Source of the DNA: Amaranthus tricolor
Taxonomy: Eukaryota > Streptophyta > Magnoliopsida > Caryophyllales > Amaranthaceae
Assembly: GCF_026212465.1 (NCBI RefSeq)
Contig: NC_080058.1
Span: 4,412,501-4,476,500, forward strand
Length of the DNA stretch: 64,000 bases
Reading direction: 5' to 3'
Positions 1-11,250 of the stretch are shown piece by piece. The translations under genes and the position numbers were made by a program. Under the pieces are notes generated by a model. It did not search any database. It was not told the DNA's origin and saw only the letters and a list, made by a program, of their open reading frames with translations. How positions within the stretch are numbered: the first letter of the stretch is position 1; every line of letters begins with the position of its first letter.

Positions 1-25
1 ATAAAACAAAGGCATGTCAACTTAG

Positions 26-31
26 GAGACA
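26..31 (-). promoter_or_regulatory. Auxin response element core (TGTCTC)
   Basis: GAGACA on the + strand is TGTCTC on the - strand, the classic ARF binding core, about 100 bases before the TATA box. The aligned position upstream of the intact second copy reads GAAACA, so the canonical core is absent there. Confidence 0.35.
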
Positions 32-126
32 TGGAACTAATGGCTTGGTAACCTTTGTCTTTAAACCAGGATGCTCAGTATACCATACGTGCTTATACAA
101 GTCCCACTTTTATGTATCTCTTTGTC

Positions 127-135
127 TATATATAA
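127..135 (+). promoter_or_regulatory. TATA box of first Aux/IAA copy
   Basis: TATATATAA about 140 bases before the ATG at 275. The upstream DNA here aligns with the region upstream of the second copy (around 5325-5445, where TATATAAAA lies at 5438-5446), so the duplication carried the promoter with it. Confidence 0.5.
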
Positions 136-274
136 CATGGTCTTATATGCATCTTTCATTCACATATCATAACCTACTTTTCATCACACCCTCTTCAAAC
201 AACTTTCCCTCTAACATTCACAAGGAAAAATTGCAAGTTTTTGTTGATTATTCGAAGTTTGATCATCATTAAGC

Positions 275-991
275 ATGGACAAGATAATTAAGAAGAATTC
301 GAGTTATCATGATGACACAGAATTGAGATTAGGCTTACCGGGAACTAACGACAAGGAAAGATCTTTTTTTAAAATTAATCAAAAGTCTACTTCAAGTATT
401 GAAGAATGTCATGAACTCAGTTTATCTTCTCCACAAAAGTAAGTATAATTCACATCAAACTATCTTCTTAAAAGAATTTAAATATATTTATGGGCGAAGC
501 TACATCTGAAGTCGAGGGAGGCTAGACCTTCCGGTCCAAACCCACAACCTATTGCATTCTTTACATGATTCTTCATTGAATTCGACTTTTCCTTAATACA
601 TAAAAATATTTTGTTTATTGAACATGATTTTCTTATACATGTATTTTTTTTATAGGGTACAAGCGATTGGATGGCCACCGGTAAGATCATACATGAAAAG
701 TAGGTTACAAGTTACAAAGTACATAAAAGTTAGCATGGATGGAGCTCCTTATCTTAGAAAAATCGATCTAAAATAATATAAGAATTACAATGATCTTTTA
801 TGTGCTTTAGAGAAAATGTTTAAATTTAAAGCATTTAGCTATGGATCTAAATCTGATTATAAACAACTTATGAAGACAAAGATGGAGATTGGATGTTGGT
901 TGGTGATGTTCCATGGGATATGTTCATTGCTTCTCGCAAACGCCTTAGATTGATCAAAGGATCATCGTATGAATCAAAGAGCTTGCCTTAA
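275..991 (+). pseudogene. Aux/IAA auxin-response repressor, broken tandem copy
   Basis: Exon 1 (275-438) starts at ATG 275 and encodes the domain I repressor motif [10 protein letters not shown]. Exon 2 begins at 656 after TATAG and encodes the degron AIGWPPV and the start of the PB1 domain ([17 protein letters not shown]). The reading frame then stops at TAA 774-776, where the intact copy at 5568 has CAA (Gln97). A one-base deletion near 862-866 (AAACAAC against AAACCAAC in the intact copy) shifts the rest. Downstream, in the shifted frame, [17 protein letters not shown] is still readable, to a stop at 989-991. If expressed, it would yield repressor and degron motifs without most of the PB1 dimerisation domain. 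The KR-type basic pair between domains I and II is also weak here (DKERS against TKKRS). Two independent lesions make pseudogene status likely. Confidence 0.85.
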
Positions 992-1616
992 GAATATGTC
1001 AATATTTTGTTTGATTTCCATTTTAAAATACTTGTAAGTTACACTGATAGTGATATGTATAGTTTAGTTAAAATATCAAATTTTGTAAGATTTATGATTT
1101 TCTTAAGCTATAAAAATTTTTCATACATGTGAAAATGTACCACTTTAGACCTTGGTGTTATAATCATCATATTTTTTTGTTTCAAGCTAGCTCAAAAAGT
1201 TTATGCTGACACATTATACATTACTTTTCAATGTTACGCCTCCAATTTAAAAACGAAAAAGTTACTTCTAAAAGGTAAAATTTTAGCTCATTTGCAGATA
1301 AAAGGCTAATCTTACGTTTATTTTACAAAGGTCTAACACTTTGCTCCTAGTTGCAATGAAAGAGCCAAATGAGTTGTCACATGCTATGCAGGTTGCTTTT
1401 AACTTTTTTGACTTTTTAAACCTATTAAACACGAAAAAAATAATCCTAACTATCCAGCCCTTCTACCCTAAATATAATAAACTAGTGTAAAAACCCATGC
1501 ATTGCCTGATTTTTTTAGCATCGAGATTTATAAATATATGATACTCCCTCCTATTAACCAAGCTATTAAAGCATCAATCATCATTCGAAAGAACAACTAT
1601 AAAAATTTTCATTAAA

Positions 1617-2005
1617 GGGGTTGCTTAGATTGAGAACAAATATTTAAGTTGAGAACAAATATTTAAGGGGGTAAATAAAAGTCAAACTAGGAAAATAATG
1701 TTAGTTAGATTGATGATTAAAGGAACTTTATTGTTAGAGAGGTGAAAGAATTAATTAGAAGGTAATGAAAAATGTAGAAAATAACAACAAGTTTCCTTAC
1801 TTTGGAGTATAAATTTACCCTATAGGAGGATGGAGCAATTCTTTACTTCCAAATAAGGGAAATCTTATCATTTTTTTTTATTTACTCTCATTCTACCTCT
1901 ATCACAATTATTTTAGTAACTTCATTTGCATCTCTAATTATATTTGTTACATTAGTTTGACTTTTTTTATCCCCTTAAATATTTACTTTCAATCCAAGCG
2001 ACCTC
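1617..2005. mobile_element. MITE, family 1 (Harbinger-like), copy 1
   Basis: About 390 bases with long terminal inverted repeats. The left end runs GGGGTTGCTTAGATTG, then AAATATTTAAGGGGGTAAAT and AAAGTCAAACTA; the right end is the complement of this with a few changes (TAGTTTGAC, CCCCTTAAATATTTA, CAATCCAAGCGACCTC). The left end also holds a short internal duplication (TTGAGAACAAATATTTAAG twice). A second copy lies at 31174-31532. It sits between the two Aux/IAA copies. Confidence 0.75.
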
Positions 2006-3427
2006 AAAAATGCATTAAATTAAAAACAAAAAACAAACTTTTTGGAGCCTTGTAAGTTTTTCTTCAATTTTTTTTGAAAAGTTCATATACATTGTTAGAA
2101 TATATGTAGTAGTATATTTTGGGCTTAAATTATCGGTTTTTAAACTTTTAGTTGAGTTATATTTCATTTGTGAATGGATATATTATTTTTATTTAGTTAT
2201 CAATGATAATCGATTGTACCATTTTACTTATTTGTAGTTGAATGAATTAATTATATTGAGAATTATTTCTTGTTTTCTTTTGTCTTAATGAAAGTCTAAT
2301 TTCTATTTATAGTATGACTAGATATATACAATGAATTGGATAAGGGTTAGGTTGTACTCAAATAAGAATGAATCGGATTGGCTCAAATTTTAAAAATAGT
2401 TTGGTTCTTCTCGGCCAATTTAACCCGCCCCAATTTATTTATAATTTTGTTCTTTAAAATTTTCATTTAAATATAAATTGAGTAATATAATTTCCTTATT
2501 TTCTTTAGTCAACACTATTAAAATTCATAGTAATATATCATAGTTTAAGAAAAAAAAATAATATATATAGACCATTTTTAACTCGTTTTTTTTATGTACA
2601 TAAAAGGTTTGTTTATAGTCGGACCCTTTTAAGATTCGACCCGTTAACGTGACCCTAATGGGGCTGACCCATTGCACAAGTGTGACTTATCAACTACTCC
2701 ATACTCCATTCCATCTAAGGTACCCTCCTAATTTAGCCTCAAACACAATCATAATCCATTGCATCTAAAGTACCGGCCGGAGAAATCTTTCAGGTCCAAT
2801 CCATTAAAGTATAATGACCTACCGAATAACTTATTCTACATTTTTCTTCATGGGCTGACCAATTAAAAATATTTTCTCAAAAAGACTGTCTCTCACAAGA
2901 ATTTGTCTAAAGTATTCTCATAGTTTAGCCTTAAACACAATCATACTCCATTCCATCTTCACTTAATATATAATCTCTACATTTGTCTAATGTATGAACC
3001 CCTATAGAGTACATGTGATATTTCTGGTGATTTTATCATAGTTCGAATCTTTGTATGCAGTACTGGACTATGTTGACAAGTTCACAAAAAGGGTAACACC
3101 TGAATGCCAATTGCAAAGCCTTACTTGATGCCTTAGGCAACTAATAATTTATAATAATTACCAAATATATTTAAATGCTTCAAATTATGATATTATAGGT
3201 GTAATATATTAGTTGGCCAAATTAAGTCTTATCAAAATCTATCTTGCTTGCCTCTTTATCTCCCTATGATATATTAGCTTTTTTTTCCAAAATCATTTCT
3301 CCATTTTAATTTCTATTAAGTTTGGTCATTGTCATAAACAACATATAATCAATATAACTTAAGTATGTATGTAGCCAAGTTTGATGATCCATGCAATGGT
3401 TGTATTATTGTTGTTTATGCTTTATTT

Positions 3428-3597
3428 AGAGTGTTCATTCGGGTCATTGGGTCAGTTTCAGATCAGGTGTTTCGGATTGGTTCAAAGTCGGGTATTGTTT
3501 TTATATTGGTATTTATACAATTTTAAATTGGTTTTGAAGTTGGGTCAACTCGAATTCAGTTAAAAGTCGAATTATCGAGTTTGTTTTCAGCACTTCT
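3428..3597 (+). mobile_element. MITE, family 2, copy 1
   Basis: About 170 bases, starting AGAGTGTTCATTCGGGTCAT and ending TTTTCAGCACTTCT, so the ends are roughly inverted. The same element lies inverted in a bZIP intron at 53034-53217, matching along its whole length (GTTCATTCGGGT, TTCGGATTGGTTCAAAGTCG, TTTTGAAGTTGGGTCAA and others, with substitutions). Confidence 0.6.
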
Positions 3598-4680
3598 AGC
3601 TTTATTATTGCTCTATCACCATTCATTCGCTAACTTATTGTTTAGTTCATTGATTGCATCATAAACTACGTCTCTTCTTTCTCAACTTCCCTACTTGTAT
3701 TTGATGATTCCACATTAGTATTATTGCACCAAATCTTTCATAAACAATAAAACAAGTACCAAATCAAGGGTTAAGCTATAAGTAGATGAAGGTCGGTCGC
3801 AGCCCATCTAAAAAATTCAGTGACAATGTAATATACATAAAGTATTTGGACTACAATATTTTTTAATTTTACATCAGAGTCTCATTATCAACTGCCAACA
3901 AAATGAAGATGCTCATATAACCTAAATTCCTAGCAATGGTGGACTCTTTGTCTAAAACTCATCCATTTATTGTTATTGAAATTTTTTACCCTTTTTTACC
4001 TAAATTTCTTACTTTATTTACAAATTAAATTTAAATTTGTAATTGAATTATAAAAGTGTCACCATCCTCTTCCTTATGAATTTATAGTAAAAGTTGCTAT
4101 GTATCCCATTGGACTTTTCAAAATCAGTGTTGACCACCAAATTAAATCGGTGCATTGAATTATAGAAATGTGGGTACGATTAAGCCTTAAGATATGTCCA
4201 ATGCTTGTCCTTCGAATTGGGGATAGTTGTGACCTACACACTTACGTTACAACTAGCCATCTTATCCGAATACATGCATGAAGATCTTCTGCTTTTGTTC
4301 TGTCGGTTGTTTTACAAATAGTCCTAGCTACCTCATTATGATTTTTTTTTATTTTAATGTGAAATAAAGCTCAAAATATTTATAATTGTGTATTTATAGA
4401 GGGAAATTGTAAATTTATAGATACAAAAATAAATAAATAAATAAATAAAATATATAGTATATTTTATGTAATAATTCACGGAGTAGACTGAGAGAAGAAA
4501 AGAAAAAAAGTTAGGTGAGAATTAAACTCAAGTTTTACTAGAAAATGAAATATTTGTGCTCCAACCGATATAAAACTCAATTTTCTCATGTAATAATTTA
4601 AGTAGGCAAGTTTGTTATTAGTTAAAAGGAAAATCATATTAATGGAAAATAAGTAAATAAAACATCTTTCTTAATTAAGT

Positions 4681-4812
4681 CGAGGGATTATTTGACCGCA
4701 TTTTTTCTTTATAGGTATGAGTGCGAATGTGCGATCTTTCTTCACTCTCCGAACCTTCATCATAGTTTTACTATGAGTGGAATAAACTAGATAACAATGA
4801 TAATGATAAAAT
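4681..4812 (+). mobile_element. RTE-type LINE 3' tail, degenerate
   Basis: Resembles the better preserved tail at 41870-42000: CTTTATAGGTATGAGT, then a TCTCCGAACC segment, then CATAGTTTTACTATGAGTGG and a GATAATGATAATGA tail. No coding remnant is left. Confidence 0.45.
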
Positions 4813-5437
4813 TGGGTGAAAGTCGGCCATAATCTACCATTATAAAATGTGTAAAAAAAATAGTAATTATGGAAAATAGAATGTTCAATCTACGTTTAAG
4901 TCACAATATTATTGATTTCGTTGTTCATGTGTCCTAAACGTGGTAATTTTCAACCCTGCACAACCCAAAATTCTTTTTGACTCTTTTTGATCATCTATAC
5001 TATTCAAGTATTCATTCTCAATAAAAATAAAAATCGAGAGTCATAACTTTATTAAGTCGTGAAAGAATCATGACCTTAGAACTCATTCTTTCTATTTCTC
5101 TTAATTTACAGTACTTTTCAATTTCATTTTAATTTGTCCTAATGATTTAACATCCTTTTAATAATTTGGCTATGGTTTAACTTTTTTTTCTTTTCTTTTC
5201 ATCCCATCCAGAAATTTATTCATTAAATATCATTTACTTATTTTTTGTCTTATTTTCTAATTCAATTTTCTTAAAGTACATGCCTAATTTGTACATTAAA
5301 GACGAAAAGTAGTGATCAAACAAGGGCATGTGCTTAGGAAACATGTAATGAAGGACTAGCTAAGCTTGTCCATCGATCAAACAGCAAAATACAGCACACA
5401 TATTCAAAGCAGACCCCGCTTATACGCTTCTTCCTAT

Positions 5438-5446
5438 TATATAAAA
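5438..5446 (+). promoter_or_regulatory. TATA box of intact Aux/IAA gene
   Basis: TATATAAAA lies 130 bases before the ATG. The flanking words CAAGGGCATG and CTTAGGAAACATG around 5323-5346 are shared with the promoter of the broken copy. Confidence 0.5.
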
Positions 5447-5567
5447 CCACAGGATCTGAATACCTAATTTGTAGTAGTTTGTACACATATTTCCCATTGC
5501 AATACTTTGTAGATTTTGGTTAATCTCTACAAAATTTTTGACAAGAGAAAATAATAAATAATTAACC

Positions 5568-6356
5568 ATGGAAAGCAACAACAATGGAAGCTCATGTAAT
5601 TTTAATGAGGATACGGAATTGAGATTAGGCTTACCAGGAACTAATACAAAGAAACGATCATTTTTAGAAGTTAATTATGAGGAGTCTACTTCTACTTCTA
5701 ACGATTGTCTTGACCACCATCTATCTCCACCAACAAAGTAAGTAATTCATCACATATATCCATTGATTTTTCATAATAATATATACTATTAGTTTCGTCT
5801 TTTGGTTGAATTGATTTTTGAATTTGACTTTGGAACGTATAAGGTTTAATAAATAATAAATTTTTCATTGTTAGAAAAATTGGGTTAATTATAATTGAGA
5901 TTTTTGGCTTTTTAACAACTTTTTCTCGAATAAATAGTCAATAATTAATTTTTCATAATTATGAAACCAACGCAACTAACAATATATTATATATTTTTTT
6001 TATAGACACTAATAAATGTATTTTTGACTTACAGAGTTCAAACGATTGGATGGCCACCAGTAAGATCATACATGAAAAATAGGTTACAAGTTACAAAGTA
6101 CGTAAAGGTTAGCATGGATGGAGCTCCTTATCTTAGAAAGATCGACCTAAAACAATATAAGGATTACAATGATCTCTTATGTGCCCTAGAGAAAATGTTT
6201 AATTTTAAAGCATTTAGTAGTGTATCTGAATCTTATTATAAACCAACTTATGAAGATAAAGATGGAGATTGGATGTTGGTTGGTGATGTTCCATGGGATA
6301 TGTTCATTGCTTCATGCAAACGCCTTAGATTAATCGAAGGATCATCTCAATTATAG
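5568..6356 (+). CDS. Aux/IAA auxin-responsive repressor (intact tandem copy)
   Basis: Two exons, 5568-5737 and 6035-6356, joined in phase 2 to give 163 residues. Aux/IAA proteins are short-lived nuclear repressors that bind ARF factors and are degraded through TIR1/AFB in response to auxin. Visible parts: domain I EAR motif L18-x-L20-x-L22; basic KKR at about 28-30; degron IGWPPV at 61-66 (the usual form is VGWPPV); PB1 domain from about 76, with the conserved lysine in VKVSMDG (K81) and the acidic loop [14 protein letters not shown] at 131-144; a basic end CKRLRLIEG. The single intron falls between domains I and II, and I see none inside PB1. Short length and domain order fit the IAA1-4-like subgroup, but I would not assign an orthologue. 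ATG at 5568 is the first in the transcript region after the TATA box at 5438-5446. Confidence 0.93.
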
Positions 6357-7778
6357 AGGTTGTCTTAAGAATATGTCAATATTTAGCATTATTTTTGTTT
6401 TGAAATACTTACAAGTTGCAATTAAAAGTGACATGTTATATTGGAAAATATTATTATCAGCTGTATGTATAATATATGGAAATAGTATATAGGTTGTTCA
6501 TTAACTATTTTGTAGAAGAATGATTTTTTGGGTATAGTAAATGAAAATCCATCTCAAACTTAATTGATGATATGAAAAGTATAAAGCTCTATTATTATTA
6601 TTTTCATTTTTTGTGATGCAGATAAAAAGAGTTTCCTCAAAGAAAAAAATATATAATTATGGAATATTTTTTGTGAATAATACAAATTTTAAGTTTTTTA
6701 CAAATAACTTTTGATTAACTATGAATAATATTAACTTAAGAGTGTTATTCTAAAGAATACAAATTTTTGTTTAATTATTAATTTATCTTTGTAATTTTGT
6801 TAGATAATCTAATATAAATAAAAGTTGGCATTATTCTAGGCAAACACCTCTTAAATTAGTTTATTCATGATTAATAAAAAATCTATATTATTATAGGAAA
6901 ATCAAAGAAAATTTATATTATTAACAATAATTTTCCTAAAATTATTTGTAAACGTTGCACCAATTTTGGCATGTCTCCTCAAAATAAGTTGAGATTAAAG
7001 GAATTAAAATTGAATTAGCCAAACTTATAAAAACATTCTTATCACTAGCCCAAAATATATAGTAATGAATATTTTGTGAATATGCATTTTTTAAAAGGAT
7101 TAATAATCAAGACTCTAACTAATATGATAAATAAAATATGAAGATTGGTTCGTATTTTTACTTGTTTTCATTTATTTTTAACATCAAAAGGAATATTATA
7201 TTATGCAACCTCGTGCAAATATAAATTTAAGCAAATATGGATGGATTACGATATTCAAAAAGTTAATATCAACTACTTTTCTCTCTCTCCTTTAATTTTT
7301 TTTTTAAAAAACTCTAACCCTCCATTGTTACTTTTGAGGACACTATTAATTTTATGGTTGATAGTTAGCCCCAAATTTTTTTTTGTTGCTTTTTTTCGTT
7401 TAAGTTACAAATAAATTTATTTTTTCTATATTATATAGAGAGTTATTCTATCCATTTATTGTAAATTTATCTATATATTGGGTTTTATAGCCTCTCATGA
7501 TGAGAGTTTGGAGTCTTATTATTAATTCAATGGTAAAAAGTTATATGATGTCATCACGAGTGTCAATTTTACTAATAGTAATACAACCAATGATATCAAA
7601 CTTATCACTATTTCAAAGCTTCAGTGTTGAATCAAACAACGATGTGATAGAGGGAATGCTTCAGTGTTGAATCTTTTTTATAATCGTGACTTTTTCTATT
7701 TAGAAATTTGTTTGATTAAAATTGTTATGAATTATATCAATTGTTACTCTATTATTGATGTCCAATGATATTTTTATC
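6357..7778. other. Intergenic, AT-rich, no gene seen
   Basis: The 3' flank of the Aux/IAA gene followed by low-complexity AT-rich DNA. Short open frames here have no recognisable domain and skewed composition. Confidence 0.4.
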
Positions 7779-9526
7779 AATTTTTTTTTTGAAATGAACT
7801 TGGAATCATAATAAATCAAGATCAACCAAGGTTTGAAGACCTTGGGGAAAAGGATCCATACAAATCTTTTCATTGGCCAAACCCCGTATCTCATCTAGCT
7901 ACTAAGTGGGCTAACGTGTTGCCATATCTTTTGACATAACTACATCCAAAGTTCAACAAAGACGAACTCAACGCAAAAATAGAATCATATATGAGATGAA
8001 TGGGAGAAAAGCCCTCAGCTCTATTTTCAATGGCCGACACCACAGTCATAGAGTCTCCTTCAAGGTGGATATGATTGAGGCCGAACCTCGTTGCGAGCTC
8101 AATACCAAAGTGTGCGGCAACAGCTTCACATACATCCACAGACCAATGGGAAAACACTCTTCGGACCCCCGCCACCAACATTTTCCCATGTTCGTTACGG
8201 ATGACGACACCCAAACCACGATTTGTTCTCGTTGCCACATTAGCATCGAAGTTAGCTTTTACCCAACCAGGATTCGATGGGTCCAAGACACGAAATGGAG
8301 GATGCGAGTAGGAAGATGAACAACAACCTTCGAAGAGAACACATTATACTCAACCACCAACCGGTTGAAATTAGATGCCAACTTCATAGGATCTTCATTA
8401 TCACCCTCAAACACCTGTTTATTGTGGTAGAACCAGGCAGCCCAGAGCGTCGCACAAATGGAAGCAAATTCCTCCTTTGTTGTATGGCCATGGTTCCAAG
8501 AGAGAAACACAGGGAATGACTCACAGGGGGCGTCAACCAGGAGGAAGTGAGAAGCATGTTTTTCCCATATTATCATGGCTTTGGGGCAATCATACAGAGC
8601 ATGGAAAATGGTTTCGTCTTCTTTACCACATCTATCACAAGTAGGGGAGGGCACGCAATATCTATTATATAACACAGCCTTCGAAGCCAAAAAACCTTTG
8701 CATAGTCTCCATAGAAATTGACAGAGTTTGGGAGGACCCGAAACATTCCAAACTAATCGCCACAGTTTAGCTATCTCTACTAAATCTGGGCTATCGGACT
8801 CGGTATTGTGGCCAAGTATCCCACTCTTGTTTAGAAACCAGTATAGCTTGTCGGAAGGCTAACGATTAGATAGAGGCATTGTGAGGATTGTCACAGCAGC
8901 ATTCGTGTCAAAGTGTTGAGCAAGAGTATCGGTGTCCCACGTTGCGTCATTGAAGTCAATCAGCTCCGCAACCCTCAAATCAGAAACAATATCGGATTGG
9001 CCACAAGGAGGGACTACACGATGGCCCATAGGGATCCAGTTGTCCTGCCATACCTTGATATTGAGACCATTTTCTGTTCGCCACCCTAATCCCTCCAAGA
9101 GAAGAGATTTCGCTCCCCAAATACTTCGCCAGGTGAAACTTAGGTCAAATCCTCTACGTGAATCAATCACATCTGTGTGCTTAAAGTAACGGGCTTTGAG
9201 TACTTCAAGAAGAAGAGGGTTTGTACCTATAAGAAGCTGCCAACACTGTTATGCTAACAAGGAAGTGTTAAAACATTTTAAATCACGGAATCCCATCCCA
9301 CCTTTGCTTTTTGGTAAGCGTATATGAGTCCAGCTATGCCAATGAATTTTTCTGCGTGAATAGCTAGCACCCCACCAGAAATTTGCAAATAAAGCATGGA
9401 TTCGATCAACTAAGCCACAGGGTAATCGAAAGATGCTCATCATATAGATTGGAATGGCTTGTATAACCGATTTGATAAGAATCTCTTTACCGGCCTTTGA
9501 TAGAAATTTCTCCTTCCAATGTAAAA
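7779..9526 (-). mobile_element. LINE retrotransposon fragment (ORF2 3' half), decayed
   Basis: Reading on the - strand from about 9526 to 7891, one frame gives the end of a non-LTR reverse transcriptase (KAGKEILIKSVIQA..., then NFWWGASYSRRKIHWHSW), a linker (WRSIWGAKSLL, VWQDNWIP) and a zf-RVT zinc knuckle (CDRCGKEDETIFHALYDCP). A second frame gives an RNase H-like domain (WVKANFDANV, GLGVVIRNEHGKML, HLEGDS). Damage: nonsense TAA at 9249-9251 in LLA-stop-QCW, nonsense TAG at 8859-8861 in LSNR-stop-PSDK, and a frameshift near 8310-8325 between zinc knuckle and RNase H. The 5' part (endonuclease and most of the RT) is absent, as in 5'-truncated insertions. A T-run at 7779-7791 would be the poly(A) tail on the complementary strand; ATCAA next to it and near 9529 may be a trace of a target-site duplication. 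Confidence 0.85.
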
Positions 9527-9776
9527 AAAATCAATTACTATATTCAACGTCTTTTTTGAACTCTCTGCTTGGATATGAAAATTAAAGAGACACCATTTTC
9601 ACCATTTACGGTTGCCTAGTGTAAGTACATGTTAAATGGACAGACTTATTGTGAATAGAATATAATCAGGAAATACAAGGTGCATACACTTTATAAATCA
9701 ATGAGATACCATTTTAAAATTATATGACAATGGAAGGCAGAGTTTTAATAATCTATAAAGTGGAGACACAACAATT

Positions 9777-9804
9777 ATGTTCCATGGGATATGTTCAATG
9801 CTTC
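9777..9804 (+). pseudogene. 28-nt crumb of a third Aux/IAA copy
   Basis: These 28 bases match 6286-6313 of the intact Aux/IAA gene with a single mismatch, covering the codons for VPWDMF and the next residues. Nothing else of the gene is recognisable on either side. It may be the last trace of a third tandem copy or a short filler fragment. Confidence 0.45.
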
Positions 9805-10301
9805 AAAACCATATAGCAACAGGAGAAAGAGTTAAAAAAACCGAACCTAAAAGCTTATTTTGTTCGATTTAATAATTTATTCTTATCACTTATTCTTAAT
9901 AAAATCAAATTAAATCAAATAATGTTAGATTAATTTAATCATACCAGCCAATAGGACTAAAAAAAATTAAATTCGATCATACCAACTAGATCATTTTAAA
10001 CTAGTATTATTTATTCTTATTATATATTCTTATTGGAGTTATTAATTATTATTACTATTTGTTAATAATTTGTTGGTGTACGTTTGAGTAAAATGATTAT
10101 TATTTATATTTATTGGCTATAATTATTGATATATAATTCATAGCATGATGTAGTATTTTTTACAACATCCTAAAATAATGTTATTGCCAACAAATTTTTT
10201 CGTCTATATGTTCTATAATTTACTCAATGGCTTATTCTGCCTCTTTGATTCTTAAAGCAAATAAAGCTAGTACTTGATGGACAAGAAGTTCCAACAACAA
10301 C

Positions 10302-10390
<89 letters not shown>

Positions 10391-10597
10391 CATTTTGAAA
10401 AATAAATAAAATTTCAATTGCACCAAAACCAAGACAAGTACAAACACAAAAGGAGAAAAAACTCAATTATTATAACAATGCATCAGTATGAAGAAAGTCC
10501 CTACCTTCTAGGAAGAGTTATATTAACTCATTCTTCATGTGCAGATAATAGAGGAAAAACCTCAAAAGCAAATAAATAACTAAACAATATCTCTAAA
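9805..10597. other. AT-rich intergenic DNA with microsatellite
   Basis: No gene seen. The only clear structure is the trinucleotide microsatellite listed separately. Confidence 0.4.
10300..10391. repeat. Palindromic (AAT)n-(ATT)n microsatellite
   Basis: A run of about fifteen AAT units switches at its centre (ATAATATTATT) to about the same number of ATT units, so the tract is self-complementary and could extrude a hairpin. The long Asn/Ile/Leu open frames over it are artefacts. Confidence 0.85.
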
Positions 10598-10908
10598 TCA
10601 AATAGAGGTTTGAGATTCAACATGATATAAAGTATAAAACCTAACTCTAGTTTCACACTTAATCCTTTTAATGACTTTGTCCATTTTGTTCATTTGAAGG
10701 AGCCAAATAGCTTCTTTCCGAGTCCTCCAAATATGGTAACAAAGATTGCATAAATTCGAGATAATGATCTTCTTATGGAACCCATCAGTCTGCCATTTAA
10801 ACTTAGCTAGCTGATTGATATCCATATGGAAGTTTGGAAGAGTGAGCCAAACACCAAGCTCCTTAGACATCTCGCGCTAAATGGGCATGAGAAGAAGATA
10901 TGTGCTAT
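10598..10908 (-). mobile_element. LINE zf-RVT fragment
   Basis: On the - strand, HIFFSCPFSARCL (typical end of a zf-RVT motif) is followed after a one-base frameshift by ELGVWLTLPNF and CNLCYHIWRTRKEAIW, the helix that follows the zinc knuckle in plant LINE ORF2 proteins. No RT or RNase H sequence accompanies it. Confidence 0.65.
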
Positions 10909-10937
10909 TGTTTAAAATTTTATTTTACAATAATTCT

Positions 10938-11250
10938 GTATTGAGGCCGTTTCACTATGAAACGATTTCAATTGAATCAGCACAAATTATTATAAGAAAC
11001 CGCTTCCTATACAAGTGAGAATTCAGTTTTTATTAATTTTTTAATACTTTTTGTATGGACTTGTCTCACGGTGAGACGGTCTTAATAAAGAACACAAATT
11101 CTTGTATGAGTCGGTCTCACCGTGAGACATGCCTCGTACTTGAGTTAAATAACCCAATAGTAGAAATTTTTAGTTTATAGGCTTCTTGTTATGAGGTCGT
11201 CTCATCGTAAGACATCATCGTAAGACAGTCTCATATAAAACCAATTGCAT
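10938..11250. repeat. Cluster of GAGACGGTCTCA-type palindromes
   Basis: At least four imperfect palindromes of one family: GGCCGTTTCACTATGAAACG near 10946, GTCTCACGGTGAGACGGTCT near 11061, GGTCTCACCGTGAGACATGC near 11114, and GTCGTCTCATCGTAAGAC near 11197. The same family makes up both ends of the element at 43849-44012. Probably nested or decayed copies of a small terminal-inverted-repeat element. Confidence 0.6.

Larger units (their letters stand above)
2006..5320. other. Intergenic, AT-rich, no gene seen
   Basis: No coding sequence found between the MITE and the promoter of the second Aux/IAA copy. It holds a small repeat at 3428-3597, an AAAT microsatellite around 4424-4448, and a degenerate RTE-LINE 3' tail near 4681-4812. 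The latter has the words TTTATAGGTATGAGTG and CTATGAGTGGAATAAACTAG, followed by a GATAATGATAATGAT-like tail. Confidence 0.5.

Noticed and set aside
45..272. 75-codon frame ahead of the first Aux/IAA copy
   Set aside because: It covers the promoter and leader, starts with TTG, and has no domain or counterpart upstream of the second copy.
3036..3060. GTTCGAATC-like tRNA T-arm word
   Set aside because: No acceptor stem, D-arm or anticodon arm can be built around it.
8046..8519. Several + strand open frames over the LINE
   Set aside because: They are antisense shadows of the zf-RVT and RNase H regions; composition and domains support only the - strand.
10224..10466. Open frames encoding poly-Asn/Ile/Leu
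   Set aside because: Pure translation of the AAT/ATT microsatellite.
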